This document shows positions 1 through 10,318 of a stretch of 64,000 bases of DNA, piece by piece (the stretch's first letter is position 1; every line of letters starts with the position of its first letter). Source of the stretch: Streptomyces violens (GTDB lineage: Bacteria; Actinomycetota; Actinomycetes; Streptomycetales; Streptomycetaceae). A model generated the notes under the pieces. The model saw only the letters and a program-made list of their open reading frames with translations, made no database searches and was not told where the DNA came from. The DNA lies in contig NZ_JOBH01000024.1 of NCBI RefSeq assembly GCF_000717745.1, positions 1 through 64,000 of the forward strand, read 5' to 3'. The translations under genes were made by a program, and so were the position numbers.

Positions 1-231
1 CACCCTCGCGGGCTTTCCTCCGGGCGCTTCCCTTCGGTCTTGCGTTTCCGACTCTATCAGATCCTTGCGGCTCCGATTTTCGCCGGTGCGTTTCGGCCTA
101 TCGGCTTCTTCGCGGTTCCAACCTTACCAGATCCGATTTCGTTCCCGCTTCGAAGAAGCTGTGGTCCGAATTTGTATCCGGTGGCCTTTGGAGTGGCCTT
201 GCCTTTCGGCTGATCCGACTTTATCAGATTT
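1..231 (-). promoter_or_regulatory. Leader/promoter region of an rRNA operon (16S gene lies beyond the left edge)
   Basis: Read on the minus strand, the last 60 bases (60 to 1) match from memory the leader that precedes 16S rRNA in Streptomyces: a CTGATAGAGTCGGAAACGC block, then AAGACCGAAGGGAAGC, CGCCCGGAGGAAAGCCC and a GAGGGTG end. The 16S gene should therefore start a few hundred bases left of the window, transcribed leftward. A related element (consensus TCTGATARAGTCGGA on the minus strand) recurs at about 47-64, 117-134 (divergent) and 214-231. TAGAGT, TAAGGT and TAAAGT inside these copies resemble Streptomyces -10 hexamers, so they may be tandem rrn promoters. No clear TTGACA-type -35 was seen, so the promoter reading is inference while the rrn leader identity is strong. 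No protein-coding gene is seen in 1-439. Confidence 0.8.
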
Positions 232-245
232 CTCTGTGCCGGATT

Positions 246-287
246 TCCGCCCCCCTTTCGAGGAGCTCCGCCCCCCTTTCGAGGAGC
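246..287. repeat. Perfect 21-bp tandem duplication upstream of the rrn leader
   Basis: Two identical head-to-tail 21-bp copies (246-266 and 267-287) of a unit consisting of TCCG, six C, TTT and CGAGGAGC. They lie between the rnj terminator and the first rrn leader repeat. The 21-bp period is close to two helical turns, so a protein bound to each copy would sit on the same DNA face. The function is unknown; an upstream activating element of the rRNA promoters is one possibility. Confidence 0.8.
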
Positions 288-354
288 GACGCCCGATGGT
301 CTGCAGGACGCGTAGGCGTTCCCGGTTCCCCTCAGGCGGAGCCGTAAACGTACT

Positions 355-394
355 GGAGCGGGGCTCCTGGATGCAAATCCGGGCGCCCCGCTCC
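355..394 (-). terminator. Hairpin terminator downstream of rnj
   Basis: A perfect 10-bp inverted repeat, GGAGCGGGGC (355-364) and GCCCCGCTCC (385-394), with a 20-nt loop, about 45 nt past the rnj stop codon. There is no T-run, which is normal for Streptomyces. It separates rnj transcription from the rRNA operon that follows in the same direction. Confidence 0.65.
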
Positions 395-439
395 ACGCGT
401 GCATCCGACGGACCGTCAAACGGCACGTCGGACCGGCCG

Positions 440-2125
440 TCAGACCTCCACGACGACCGGCAGGATCATCGGCCGGCGGCGGTAGTTGTCCGACACCCAC
501 TTGCCCACACAGCGGCGCACGAGCTGCTGCACCTGGTGCGGCTCCATGACGCCGTCCTGGGCCGACTTGGCCAGCGCCTCGTCGATCTTCGGCAGGACGC
601 CGTTGAAGTCGGCGTCGTCGATGCCGGAGCCACGGGCCTGGATGTGCGGCCCGCCGGTGATCTTGCCCGTGGTGCTGTCGACCACGACGAAGACGGAGAT
701 GATGCCCTCGTCGCCGAGGATGCGGCGGTCCTTCAGGGCGCTCTCCGTGACATCGCCGACCGAGAGGCCGTCGACGTACACGTATCCCGCCTGGACCTTG
801 CCGGTGATCCGCGCCGTGCCGTCGACCAGGTCGACGACCACGCCGTCCTCGGCGATGACGATGTGGTCCTTCGGCACGCCCGTGAGCGCGCCCAGTTCGG
901 CGTTGGCCCGCAGGTGGCGCCATTCGCCGTGCACCGGCATCAGGTTCTTCGGCTTGCAGATGTTGTAGAAGTACAGCAGCTCGCCGGCCGAGGCGTGGCC
1001 CGAGACGTGCACCTTGGCGTTGCCCTTGTGGACAACGTTGGCGCCCCATCGGGTGAGCCCGTTGATCACGCGGTAGACCGCGTTCTCGTTGCCCGGGATG
1101 AGGGAGGACGCCAGGATCACCGTGTCGCCCGGGACGATGCGGATCTGGTGATCGCGGTTGGCCATCCGGGAGAGGGCCGCCATCGGCTCGCCCTGCGAGC
1201 CCGTGCAGACAAGCACGATCTCGTCGTCCGGGAGGTCGTCGAGGGTCTTGACGTCGACGACGAGGCCGGCGGGGACGTTCAGGTAACCCAGCTCACGGGC
1301 GATGCCCATGTTCCGGACCATCGAGCGGCCCACGAAGGCGACGCGGCGTCCGTACTCGTGCGCCGCGTCGCAGATCTGCTGGATGCGGTGCACATGGCTC
1401 GCGAAGCTCGCCACGATGATGCGCTTCTGGGCGGTCGCGAAGACCTGGCGCAGCACGTTGGAGATGTCGCGCTCGGGCGGGACGAACCCCGGTACCTCGG
1501 CGTTCGTGGAGTCCGAGAGGAGGAGGTCGATGCCCTCCTCGCCCAGTCGGGCGAACGCGGGGAGGTCGGTGAGCCGACGGTCCAGCGGGAGCTGGTCCAT
1601 CTTGAAGTCACCGGTGTGGACGACCATGCCCGCGGGGGTGCGGATGGCGACCGCGAGGGCGTCCGGGATGGAGTGGTTGACGGCGACGAACTCGCAGTCG
1701 AAGGGGCCGAGGCGCTCGCGGTCGCCCTCGACGACCTCCAGCGTGTACGGCCGGATGCGGTGCTCCTGGAGCTTGGCCTCGATCAGGGCGAGGGTCAGCT
1801 TGGAGCCGATCAGGGGGATGTCCGGCTTCTCACGGAGCAGGAACGGGACCGCGCCGATGTGGTCCTCGTGGCCGTGCGTGAGCACGATGCCCTCGATGTC
1901 GTCGAGGCGGTCCCTGATCGATGAGAAGTCCGGCAGGATCAGGTCGATTCCGGGCTGCTCCTCCTCGGGGAAGAGCACTCCGCAGTCGACGATCAGCAGC
2001 CGGCCGTCGAATTCGAAGACGGTCATGTTGCGGCCGATCTCGCCCAGGCCGCCCAGGGGCGTGACGCGCAGGCCGCCCTCGGGGAGCTTCGGCGGCGCGC
2101 CGAGTTCGGGATGCGGATGACTCAA
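440..2125 (-). CDS. rnj: Ribonuclease J
   Basis: RNase J, a metallo-beta-lactamase/beta-CASP ribonuclease with 5'-3' exonuclease and endonuclease activity, used in mRNA decay and rRNA maturation in the cytoplasm. The zinc-binding HGHEDH motif lies at about residues 84-89, after the GLGEIGRN start of the beta-lactamase fold. The length, 561 aa, is normal for actinobacterial RNase J. I chose a TTG start at 2125 because GAGGAG lies 6 nt upstream and the protein then begins SHPHPELG, as in Streptomyces homologues; the longer frame to 2182 adds a poorly conserved tail. It lies downstream of dapA with a 147-nt gap holding a leader hairpin. Identity is very secure; the start is likely. Confidence 0.95.
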   Translation of the reverse strand: MSHPHPELGAPPKLPEGGLRVTPLGGLGEIGRNMTVFEFDGRLLIVDCGVLFPEEEQPGIDLILPDFSSIRDRLDDIEGIVLTHGHEDHIGAVPFLLREKPDIPLIGSKLTLALIEAKLQEHRIRPYTLEVVEGDRERLGPFDCEFVAVNHSIPDALAVAIRTPAGMVVHTGDFKMDQLPLDRRLTDLPAFARLGEEGIDLLLSDSTNAEVPGFVPPERDISNVLRQVFATAQKRIIVASFASHVHRIQQICDAAHEYGRRVAFVGRSMVRNMGIARELGYLNVPAGLVVDVKTLDDLPDDEIVLVCTGSQGEPMAALSRMANRDHQIRIVPGDTVILASSLIPGNENAVYRVINGLTRWGANVVHKGNAKVHVSGHASAGELLYFYNICKPKNLMPVHGEWRHLRANAELGALTGVPKDHIVIAEDGVVVDLVDGTARITGKVQAGYVYVDGLSVGDVTESALKDRRILGDEGIISVFVVVDSTTGKITGGPHIQARGSGIDDADFNGVLPKIDEALAKSAQDGVMEPHQVQQLVRRCVGKWVSDNYRRRPMILPVVVEV

Positions 2126-2143
2126 AAGACTCTCCTCACCACA

Positions 2144-2174
2144 CGCGCCACGGGCCCTTGAGGCACGTGGCGCG
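2144..2174 (-). promoter_or_regulatory. Stem-loop in the rnj 5' leader
   Basis: A 9-bp perfect inverted repeat, CGCGCCACG (2144-2152) with CGTGGCGCG (2166-2174), ends about 7 nt upstream of the rnj Shine-Dalgarno. In the dapA-rnj transcript it would fold just before the ribosome binding site. It could be the dapA terminator, a 5' stabiliser, or a site for control by a ribonuclease. Only the structure is seen; the role is inferred. Confidence 0.5.
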
Positions 2175-2272
2175 CATGACATTCGTGCACTTGCTGTTGT
2201 GGCGGTGGTTTCTGTCTTCAGCTGTGACGACCGTCCGGTCGCGCGAGCCGTATTCAGTTGTGAAGTCTGGTG

Positions 2273-3172
2273 TTACAGGTGTACCCCGCCGGCGGCGAGA
2301 TCGACCTTGAGCTGGTCCGTCTCCTCGGGCGAGAGGTCGACCAGGGGCAGTCGCAGCGGCCCGCCGGGCAGGCCCTGGAGGCTGAGCGCCGCCTTGGTCG
2401 TGATGACGCCCTGGGTGCGGAACATGCCGGTGAAGACCGGCAGCAGCTTCTGGTGGATCTCCTTCGCCTTCGTGACGTCGCCGGTCACGTGGGCTTCCAG
2501 GAGGGCGCGCAGCTCGGGGGTCACGACGTGGCCGACGACGGAGACGAAGCCGACGGCGCCGACGGAGAGCAGCGGGAGGTTCAGCATGTCGTCGCCGCTG
2601 TACCAGGCGAGGCCGGAGCGGGCGATGGCCCAGCTGGCACGGCCGAGGTCGCCCTTGGCGTCCTTGTTGGCGACGATGCGCGGGTGCTCGGCCAGCCGGA
2701 CCATGGTCTCGGTGTTGATCGGCACGCCGCTGCGGCCGGGGATGTCGTAGAGCATGACCGGCAGGTCGGTGGCGTCGGCAATCGCGGAGAAGTGCCGGAA
2801 GAGACCTTCCTGCGGCGGCTTGCTGTAGTACGGCGTGACGGCGAGGAGGCCGTGTGCGCCGGCGGCCTGGGCGGCGCGGGCCAGCTCCAGGCTGTGGTGG
2901 GTGTCGTTCGTGCCGGCTCCGGCGACGACAAAGGCGCGATCCCCCACCGCTTCGACCACGGCCCTTACCAGCTGGGCTTTCTCCGCATCGCTGGTGGTCG
3001 GGGACTCTCCGGTGGTGCCGTTGACGACGAGGCCGTCATTGCCGGCGTCCACCAGGTGGGCGGCGAGCTGCTGCGCGCCGTCGAGGTCGAGAGCGCCATC
3101 CGCCGTGAAGGGCGTGACCATGGCGGTCAGTACCCGCCCGAAGGGGGTCTGCGGTGTGGAAGTCGGAGCCAT
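2273..3172 (-). CDS. dapA: 4-hydroxy-tetrahydrodipicolinate synthase
   Basis: Condenses pyruvate with aspartate semialdehyde, the first committed step of the diaminopimelate/lysine pathway that feeds peptidoglycan. A class I TIM-barrel aldolase: the GTTGES motif binds the pyruvate carboxylate, the TPYY segment contains the proton-relay Tyr, and the Schiff-base Lys is in NKDAKGD (about residue 170). Length 299 aa is typical. The ATG at 3172 begins APTSTPQTPFGRV as in Streptomyces homologues; a GTG three codons upstream is an alternative. dapB lies 2.7 kb upstream. A promoter and leader hairpin are recognisable upstream. Streptomyces often carry several dapA paralogues, so the share of flux through this copy cannot be judged. 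Confidence 0.95.
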   Translation of the reverse strand: MAPTSTPQTPFGRVLTAMVTPFTADGALDLDGAQQLAAHLVDAGNDGLVVNGTTGESPTTSDAEKAQLVRAVVEAVGDRAFVVAGAGTNDTHHSLELARAAQAAGAHGLLAVTPYYSKPPQEGLFRHFSAIADATDLPVMLYDIPGRSGVPINTETMVRLAEHPRIVANKDAKGDLGRASWAIARSGLAWYSGDDMLNLPLLSVGAVGFVSVVGHVVTPELRALLEAHVTGDVTKAKEIHQKLLPVFTGMFRTQGVITTKAALSLQGLPGGPLRLPLVDLSPEETDQLKVDLAAGGVHL

Positions 3173-3233
3173 GGGTCCCACGCTACTCGTAGCTCACCGC
3201 TGGTTGCTCCCCTGGGGAGGCCGGGATGTGGAC

Positions 3234-3269
3234 CCGGCACTGCCTGCTCGGGGGTTCAGGCAGTGCCGG
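3234..3269 (-). promoter_or_regulatory. 13-bp perfect hairpin between thyX and dapA
   Basis: CCGGCACTGCCTG (3234-3246) pairs with CAGGCAGTGCCGG (3257-3269) around a 10-nt loop. It lies about 100 nt after the thyX stop and 62 nt before the dapA start. It may terminate thyX. With the dapA promoter predicted at 3282-3311, it would also form the extreme 5' end of the dapA mRNA. The structure is certain; its role is not. Confidence 0.6.
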
Positions 3270-3281
3270 ATCCGTGTGTTC

Positions 3282-3311
3282 AGCGTAGAGGAATTTCTCA
3301 AAACGCCGCAA
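3282..3311 (-). promoter_or_regulatory. Predicted vegetative sigma promoter for dapA
   Basis: On the minus strand, TTGCGG (3311-3306) and TACGCT (3287-3282) are separated by 18 nt, a reasonable HrdB-type -35/-10 pair. Transcription would start near 3275, just before the hairpin at 3269-3234. This is pattern matching only. Confidence 0.4.
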
Positions 3312-3368
3312 TACGGACACCTTCCGGCGTGACCCTCCGTCGGGCCGCGGAGATCGCCCTCGCGCGCC

Positions 3369-4118
3369 TTACGGAGCGACCCGTCCGTTCGCGTTGAAGG
3401 CGGCGTACGTGAGCGGCATGAGCTTGGCCCAGTGGGCCTCCATCTGCTCGCCGACCATCTCGATCTCGCGCTGCGGGAAGGACGGCACCTTCGCCTGCTC
3501 GTGCTGCGTGCGCAGGCCCAGGAAGTGCATCAGGGAGCGGGCGTTGCAGGTGGCGTACATGGAGGAGAAGAGGCCCACGGGCAGGACCGAACGGGCGACC
3601 TCGCGGGCGACACCGGCCGCCAGCATCTCCTGATACGCCGCGTACGCCTGGCGGTAGGAGTCCTCCATCGTGCGAGTGACCAGCTCGTGCTGCGCCTCGG
3701 TGCCCTCGACGAACTCGTACTTGCCCGGGCGGCCCTGCTGGACGAGCTTGCGGTCGGTCGCGGGGACGTAGAAGACCGGATCGAGCTGCTTGTACCGGCC
3801 GGACTCCTCGTTGTACGACCAGCCCACGCGGTGCCGCATGAACTCGCGGAACACGAAGATCGGGGCGCTGATGAAGAAGGTCATGCTGTTGTGCTCGAAC
3901 GGGCTGCCGTGCCGGTCGCGCATCAGGTAGTTGATCAGGCCCTTGGAGCGCTCGGGGTCCTTCTGCAGCTCCTCCAGGGACTGCTCACCTGCGGTGGAGA
4001 CCCGCGCGGCCCACAGGACGTCGCTGTCGCCGGCGGCGTGCTTGACCAGCTCGACCGTCACCTCGCTGCGGAATGCGGGGGATGCGCTCTCGGCGCTCTC
4101 GGCGGGGGTGTGGGACAC
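3369..4118 (-). CDS. thyX: FAD-dependent thymidylate synthase
   Basis: Makes dTMP from dUMP using methylenetetrahydrofolate with FAD and NADPH as reductant. The ThyX signature RHR-x4-NEES-x-RY is present at about residues 95-109 (RHRVGWSYNEESGRY), and EHNSMTF precedes it as usual. Length 249 aa is normal for actinobacterial ThyX. It runs leftward toward dapA. The divergent region 4119-4404 upstream holds its promoter and that of the small membrane-protein gene. Nothing looks missing. Confidence 0.96.
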   Translation of the reverse strand: MSHTPAESAESASPAFRSEVTVELVKHAAGDSDVLWAARVSTAGEQSLEELQKDPERSKGLINYLMRDRHGSPFEHNSMTFFISAPIFVFREFMRHRVGWSYNEESGRYKQLDPVFYVPATDRKLVQQGRPGKYEFVEGTEAQHELVTRTMEDSYRQAYAAYQEMLAAGVAREVARSVLPVGLFSSMYATCNARSLMHFLGLRTQHEQAKVPSFPQREIEMVGEQMEAHWAKLMPLTYAAFNANGRVAP

Positions 4119-4404
4119 CGGCGGTCCTTTCGTTCGTACATCGTGCTGCCGCGTGCACCCGTCCGTCTGCTGCGGCGCTCGCGCTGCTCATCGTTCGAGC
4201 GCGCCAAGCCTACGGCCCGCCACTGACAAGCCCGGAAATGCGCTGTCATGCGGCGCGATGCGACAAAAGGGACCCCCGGTGCACACTGCACCCGCAGCAG
4301 TTGATATTTTTCACAGAAGTCACGGAAAACGGGCACCTCTCAGGTGCCTGTGACGTTGCACCATGTGACACTGCCCACTTCGAGGTTCCTAGGAGAGCCC
4401 GCTC

Positions 4405-4650
4405 ATGTTCCGCCGGCGAGAGCCCGTCCCGTTCGCCTTTGTCGCCGAGGCAGACCGGTTCCGCAGCAATGTCACGCCCCCGCCGCGCCAGCGCGCGAGC
4501 CGTTCGCAGATCTTCGGCCGCACGCTGCTGGGTCTCACCGTAGTCGCCGGTCTGACCGGCTCCCTGCTGTTCGGCGTGCCCGCCCTGCAGCAGGACACGG
4601 TCGGCGGGCCGAATACGACCCATCAGTCCGAGGTCGCGCACGGCCGCTGA
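4405..4650 (+). CDS. Small conserved single-span membrane protein
   Basis: An 81-aa protein of unknown function. It has a basic N-terminal part (RRREP, then PPPRQRASRSQ) followed by one hydrophobic helix at about residues 40-62 (TLLGLTVVAGLTGSLLFG) and a short polar tail, so it is probably a one-pass membrane protein. AGGAGAG lies 7 nt before the ATG at 4405. The type of protein is recognisable as a common Streptomyces small membrane protein, but I know no function. A 7-bp hairpin (4332-4348) lies in its leader. The next gene on this strand (4797) also encodes a membrane protein. Confidence 0.7.
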   Translation: MFRRREPVPFAFVAEADRFRSNVTPPPRQRASRSQIFGRTLLGLTVVAGLTGSLLFGVPALQQDTVGGPNTTHQSEVAHGR

Positions 4651-4796
4651 GCCGGCTGTGCGTTGCGCCGTTCGGGCGGGCAGCCCGGCGGTCCGGCACA
4701 GGATTGGTTCCGGCCGTCCTGCTGCCGCTAGCCTCACCGGTCACAGCTTTCGACCGTGTGCCCGTGCGTAACACGGGCCGTGAGTGAGGATCTGCC

Positions 4797-5351
4797 GTGC
4801 CCCTGCCCTTCCTGACGGCCGACCGCGACCTCGACGGGGACGCCGGAGACCCGGCGCCCCTTCCGTACGACGAGCGTGACCACTGGCGCCGTCCCTACCG
4901 CCCAGGACCGTGGCGGGTGGGGGCGGCGGCGGTGTTTCTGCTGCTCGCCTCCTTCGTCCTGCTCTCCGCCCTGATCATCGGGCTGGCCGGGGCGCCGGTC
5001 GGTGCGGCGGTGTGCGTGGCAGTGGCCGTCGTGATCATCGCGTGCGCGCTGCGGCTGCTGCGGATCGGCGTCTGGGTGAGCGCGGCGGGGCTGCGCCAGG
5101 TGCACCTGGTACGGACGACGACGCTCCCGTGGAGCGCCGTCGGCTCGGTCCGTACGGTGCAGCAGCCGGTCCGCTGGCTGGGCCTGCCGCGGACGGTCCA
5201 GGGCCAGGCCCTGGTGATCGGCGGCCCGGGCGACGGCGAGCCGCGCACCCTCTTCACCGACCACAACGGCGACTTCCTGTCCCGCGCGGGGGCGTTCAAC
5301 CGGGCGGCGGACAAGGTTGTGGCGTGGGCCGCGGAGTACCACGCCCCTTGA
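4797..5351 (+). CDS. PH-like domain membrane protein
   Basis: 184 aa. A polar N-terminal segment (about 40 residues) is followed by two hydrophobic helices (about 41-65 and 68-88). Then comes a soluble C-terminal part in which IGVWVSAAGLRQVHL followed by LPWSAVGSV resembles the bacterial PH (DUF2581-like) fold of Actinobacteria. Start at GTG 4797 with GAGGA 6-10 nt upstream. A hairpin (GCCCGTG...CACGGGC, 4760-4778) precedes the ribosome binding site. It converges on the TPR protein gene at 5354, leaving 2 nt between stop codons. Substrate and partner are unknown. Confidence 0.7.
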   Translation: MPLPFLTADRDLDGDAGDPAPLPYDERDHWRRPYRPGPWRVGAAAVFLLLASFVLLSALIIGLAGAPVGAAVCVAVAVVIIACALRLLRIGVWVSAAGLRQVHLVRTTTLPWSAVGSVRTVQQPVRWLGLPRTVQGQALVIGGPGDGEPRTLFTDHNGDFLSRAGAFNRAADKVVAWAAEYHAP

Positions 5352-5353
5352 CC

Positions 5354-5809
5354 TCAGGCGGCGCGCACCGGCTTACCGTCGTGCAGCGCGATAGCCCGCT
5401 GCATCGCCTTCCGGGCGCGCGGAGTGTCCCGCGCATCGTGATACGCGACCGCCAGCCGGAACCACGCCCGCCAGTCCTCCGGCGCCGCCTCGGCCTCGGC
5501 ACGCCGCCGTTCGAAGACCTCGTCGGCGGCGTCCCGGTCGACGCGGCCGCTCGGCGTCCGCCGCAGCTCGTCGACGGGCAGCCCGCCCTCGGCCTCCAGC
5601 TCCTTCGCCAGCAGCCCGGCCTTCCGGGCGAACTGGGTCGTGTGCCAGAGGAACCACGCCCCGATCACCGGCAGCACCAGGACGGCGATCCCGAAGACGA
5701 CCGTGACCGGGGTGCCCTGCTGGATGAGCAGGACACCGCGCTCGCCGACCAGGACGAAGTAGACGACCAGGACCGCCGCGAGGACGAAGTAAGTGATCTT
5801 TGCGCGCAC
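5354..5809 (-). CDS. Membrane protein with TPR-like C-terminus
   Basis: 151 aa. Two N-terminal membrane helices (about 5-22 and 34-55) are followed by a charged linker and a helical segment, WRAWFRLAVAYHDARD then ARKAMQRAIAL, that fits one tetratricopeptide-like helix pair. It lies immediately after dapB in the same direction (30 nt between dapB stop and its start), so it is probably co-transcribed with dapB and the M16/pnp group. Function unknown; topology suggests an inner-membrane scaffold with a cytoplasmic TPR. Confidence 0.7.
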   Translation of the reverse strand: MRAKITYFVLAAVLVVYFVLVGERGVLLIQQGTPVTVVFGIAVLVLPVIGAWFLWHTTQFARKAGLLAKELEAEGGLPVDELRRTPSGRVDRDAADEVFERRRAEAEAAPEDWRAWFRLAVAYHDARDTPRARKAMQRAIALHDGKPVRAA

Positions 5810-5839
5810 TGTACGTACTGCCCTACTGCCGGCTGACCG

Positions 5840-8021
<2,182 letters not shown>

Positions 8022-8025
<4 letters not shown>

Positions 8026-10241
8026 TTGGCGGCGTCGTCCTTCTTCTCCTCGTCGCCTTCCTCGCCCTCGATCACGGGGATCAGGGAGAGCTTGCCGCGC
8101 TGGTCGATCTCGGCGATCTCGACCTGCACCTTGGAGCCGACCGCGAGCACGTCCTCGACGTTCTCCACGCGCTTGCCACCGGCGAGCTTGCGGATCTGCG
8201 AGATGTGCAGCAGGCCGTCCTTGCCCGGGAGCAGGGAGACGAACGCACCGAAGGTGGTGGTCTTGACGACCGTACCCAGGTAACGCTCGCCGACCTCCGG
8301 CATGGTCGGGTTGGCGATGCCGTTGATCGTGGTGCGGGCGGCCTCGGCGGCCGGGCCGTCGGCGGCACCGATGTAGATGGTGCCGTCGTCCTCGATCGTG
8401 ATGTCGGCGCCGGTGTCCTCCTGGATCTGGTTGATCATCTTGCCCTTGGGGCCGATGACCTCACCGATCTTGTCCACCGGGATCTTGACGGTGATGATCC
8501 GCGGCGCGTTCGGGGACATCTCGTCCGGAACGTCGATCGCCTCGTTCATCACGTCCAGGATGTGCAGACGCGCGTCGCGGGCCTGCTTCAGGGCCGCGGC
8601 CAGCACGGACGCCGGGATGCCGTCCAGCTTGGTGTCGAGCTGCAGGGCGGTGACGAACTGCTTCGTACCGGCGACCTTGAAGTCCATGTCACCGAACGCG
8701 TCCTCCGCACCGAGGATGTCGGTGAGGGTGACGTAGTGCGTCTCGCCGTCGATCTCCTGCGAGATCAGACCCATGGCGATACCGGCGACCGGGGCCTTCA
8801 GCGGCACACCGGCGTTCAGCAGCGACATCGTCGAGGCGCAGACGGAGCCCATGGAGGTCGAACCGTTGGAGCCGAGGGCCTCGGACACCTGACGGATCGC
8901 GTAGGGGAACTCCTCGCGGGTCGGCAGCACGGGCACGAGCGCACGCTCGGCCAGCGCGCCGTGGCCGATCTCGCGGCGCTTCGGCGAGCCCACGCGGCCG
9001 GTCTCACCGGTCGAGTAGGGCGGGAAGTTGTAGTTGTGCATGTAGCGCTTGCGCGTCACCGGCGACAGCGTGTCGAGCTGCTGCTCCATGCGGAGCATGT
9101 TCAGCGTGGTGACACCCAGGATCTGGGTCTCGCCGCGCTCGAACAGCGCGGAGCCGTGCACGCGCGGGATGGCCTCGACCTCGGCGGCGAGCGTACGGAT
9201 GTCGGTCACACCGCGACCGTCGATCCGCTTCTTCTCCTTGATGACGCGCTCGCGGACCAGGCTCTTGGTCAGCGAACGGTACGCGGCGGAGATCTCCTTC
9301 TCGCGGCCCTCGAACTGCGGGAGCAGCTTCTCGGCGGCCAGCGCCTTGACGCGGTCCAGCTCGGCCTCGCGCTCCTGCTTGCCACCGATGGTCAGCGCCT
9401 GGGCCAGCTCGCTCTTGACCGCGGCGGTCAGGGCCTCGAGGACGTCGTCCTGGTAGTCCAGGAAGATCGGGAACTCGCCGGTGGGCTTGGCGGCCTTGGC
9501 GGCGAGATCCGACTGGGCCTTGCACAGCACCTTGATGAAGGGCTTCGCGGCGTCCAGACCGGCGGCCACGACCTCCTCGGTCGGGGCCTCGGCGCCGCCC
9601 TTGACCAGCTGGATGGTCTTCTCGGTGGCCTCGGCCTCGACCATCATGATCGCGACGTCACCGTCGGGCAGCACGCGGCCCGCGACGACCATGTCGAAGA
9701 CGGCGTCCTCGAGCTCGCTGTGGGTCGGGAAGGCGACCCACTGGCCGTTGATCAGGGCGACACGCGTACCACCGATCGGCCCGGAGAAGGGCAGACCGGC
9801 GAGCTGCGTCGAGCAGGAAGCGGCGTTGATGGCGACCACGTCGTACAGGTGGTCGGGGTTGAGCGCCATGATCGTCTCAACGATCTGGATCTCGTTGCGC
9901 AGGCCCTTCTTGAAGGAGGGGCGCAGCGGCCGGTCGATCAGGCGGCAGGTGAGGATCGCGTCCTCGGAGGGCCGGCCCTCACGGCGGAAGAAGGAACCGG
10001 GGATCTTCCCGGCCGCGTACATCCGCTCCTCGACGTCGACCGTCAGCGGGAAGAAGTCCAGCTGGTCCTTGGGGTTCTTCGAAGCGGTGGTGGCCGACAG
10101 CACCATGGTGTCGTCGTCCAGGTACGCCACGGCGGAGCCGGCGGCCTGCTTGGCCAGGCGGCCCGTCTCGAAGCGGATGGTACGGGTGCCGAAGGTGCCG
10201 TTGTCGATGACGGCCTCGGCGTAGTGGGTCTCGTTCTCCAC
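8022..10241 (-). CDS. pnp: Polynucleotide phosphorylase
   Basis: A phosphorolytic 3'-5' exoribonuclease that also polymerises NDPs into RNA tails, the main tail-synthesising enzyme in Streptomyces. 739 aa. Two RNase PH domains flank a helical domain. A KH domain lies at about 585-645 ([13 protein letters not shown], with the GxxG loop) and an S1 domain from about 646 ([13 protein letters not shown]). The C-terminus is acidic/lysine-rich. It is preceded by rpsO in the classic rpsO-pnp arrangement with a 486-nt gap, and its leader has two tandem hairpins (10264-10318). Streptomyces literature also calls this enzyme GpsI. Confidence 0.97.
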
Positions 10242-10263
10242 CAGGAATATCTCCTCGTCTGCG

Positions 10264-10318
10264 TCCGCTGCCCGTATGGCGGCGGACCGTCTGCGACCCG
10301 CTGCCCGTGTGGCAGCGG
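10264..10318 (-). promoter_or_regulatory. Tandem duplicated stem-loops in the pnp leader
   Basis: Two near-identical hairpins 34 bp apart. One is CCGCTGCC (10298-10305) pairing with GGCAGCGG (10311-10318); the other is TCCGCTGCC (10264-10272) pairing with GGCGGCGGA (10278-10286) with one G-U pair. Both have 5-nt CGTRT loops. The distal one ends about 22 nt upstream of the pnp start. Leader stem-loops of pnp are autoregulation and RNase III targets in Escherichia coli; the same role here is inference. Confidence 0.6.

Noticed and set aside
355..394. A tRNA-like 3' half near the rnj end
   Set aside because: The sequence resembles an acceptor end, but its pairing partner lies only 20 nt away, which fits a terminator hairpin and leaves no room for D and anticodon arms.
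1027..1035. A DnaA-box match (TTGTCCACA on the minus strand) within rnj
   Set aside because: It is a single box inside a conserved coding segment (VVHKGNAKVH), with no partner box nearby, so chance is the simpler explanation.
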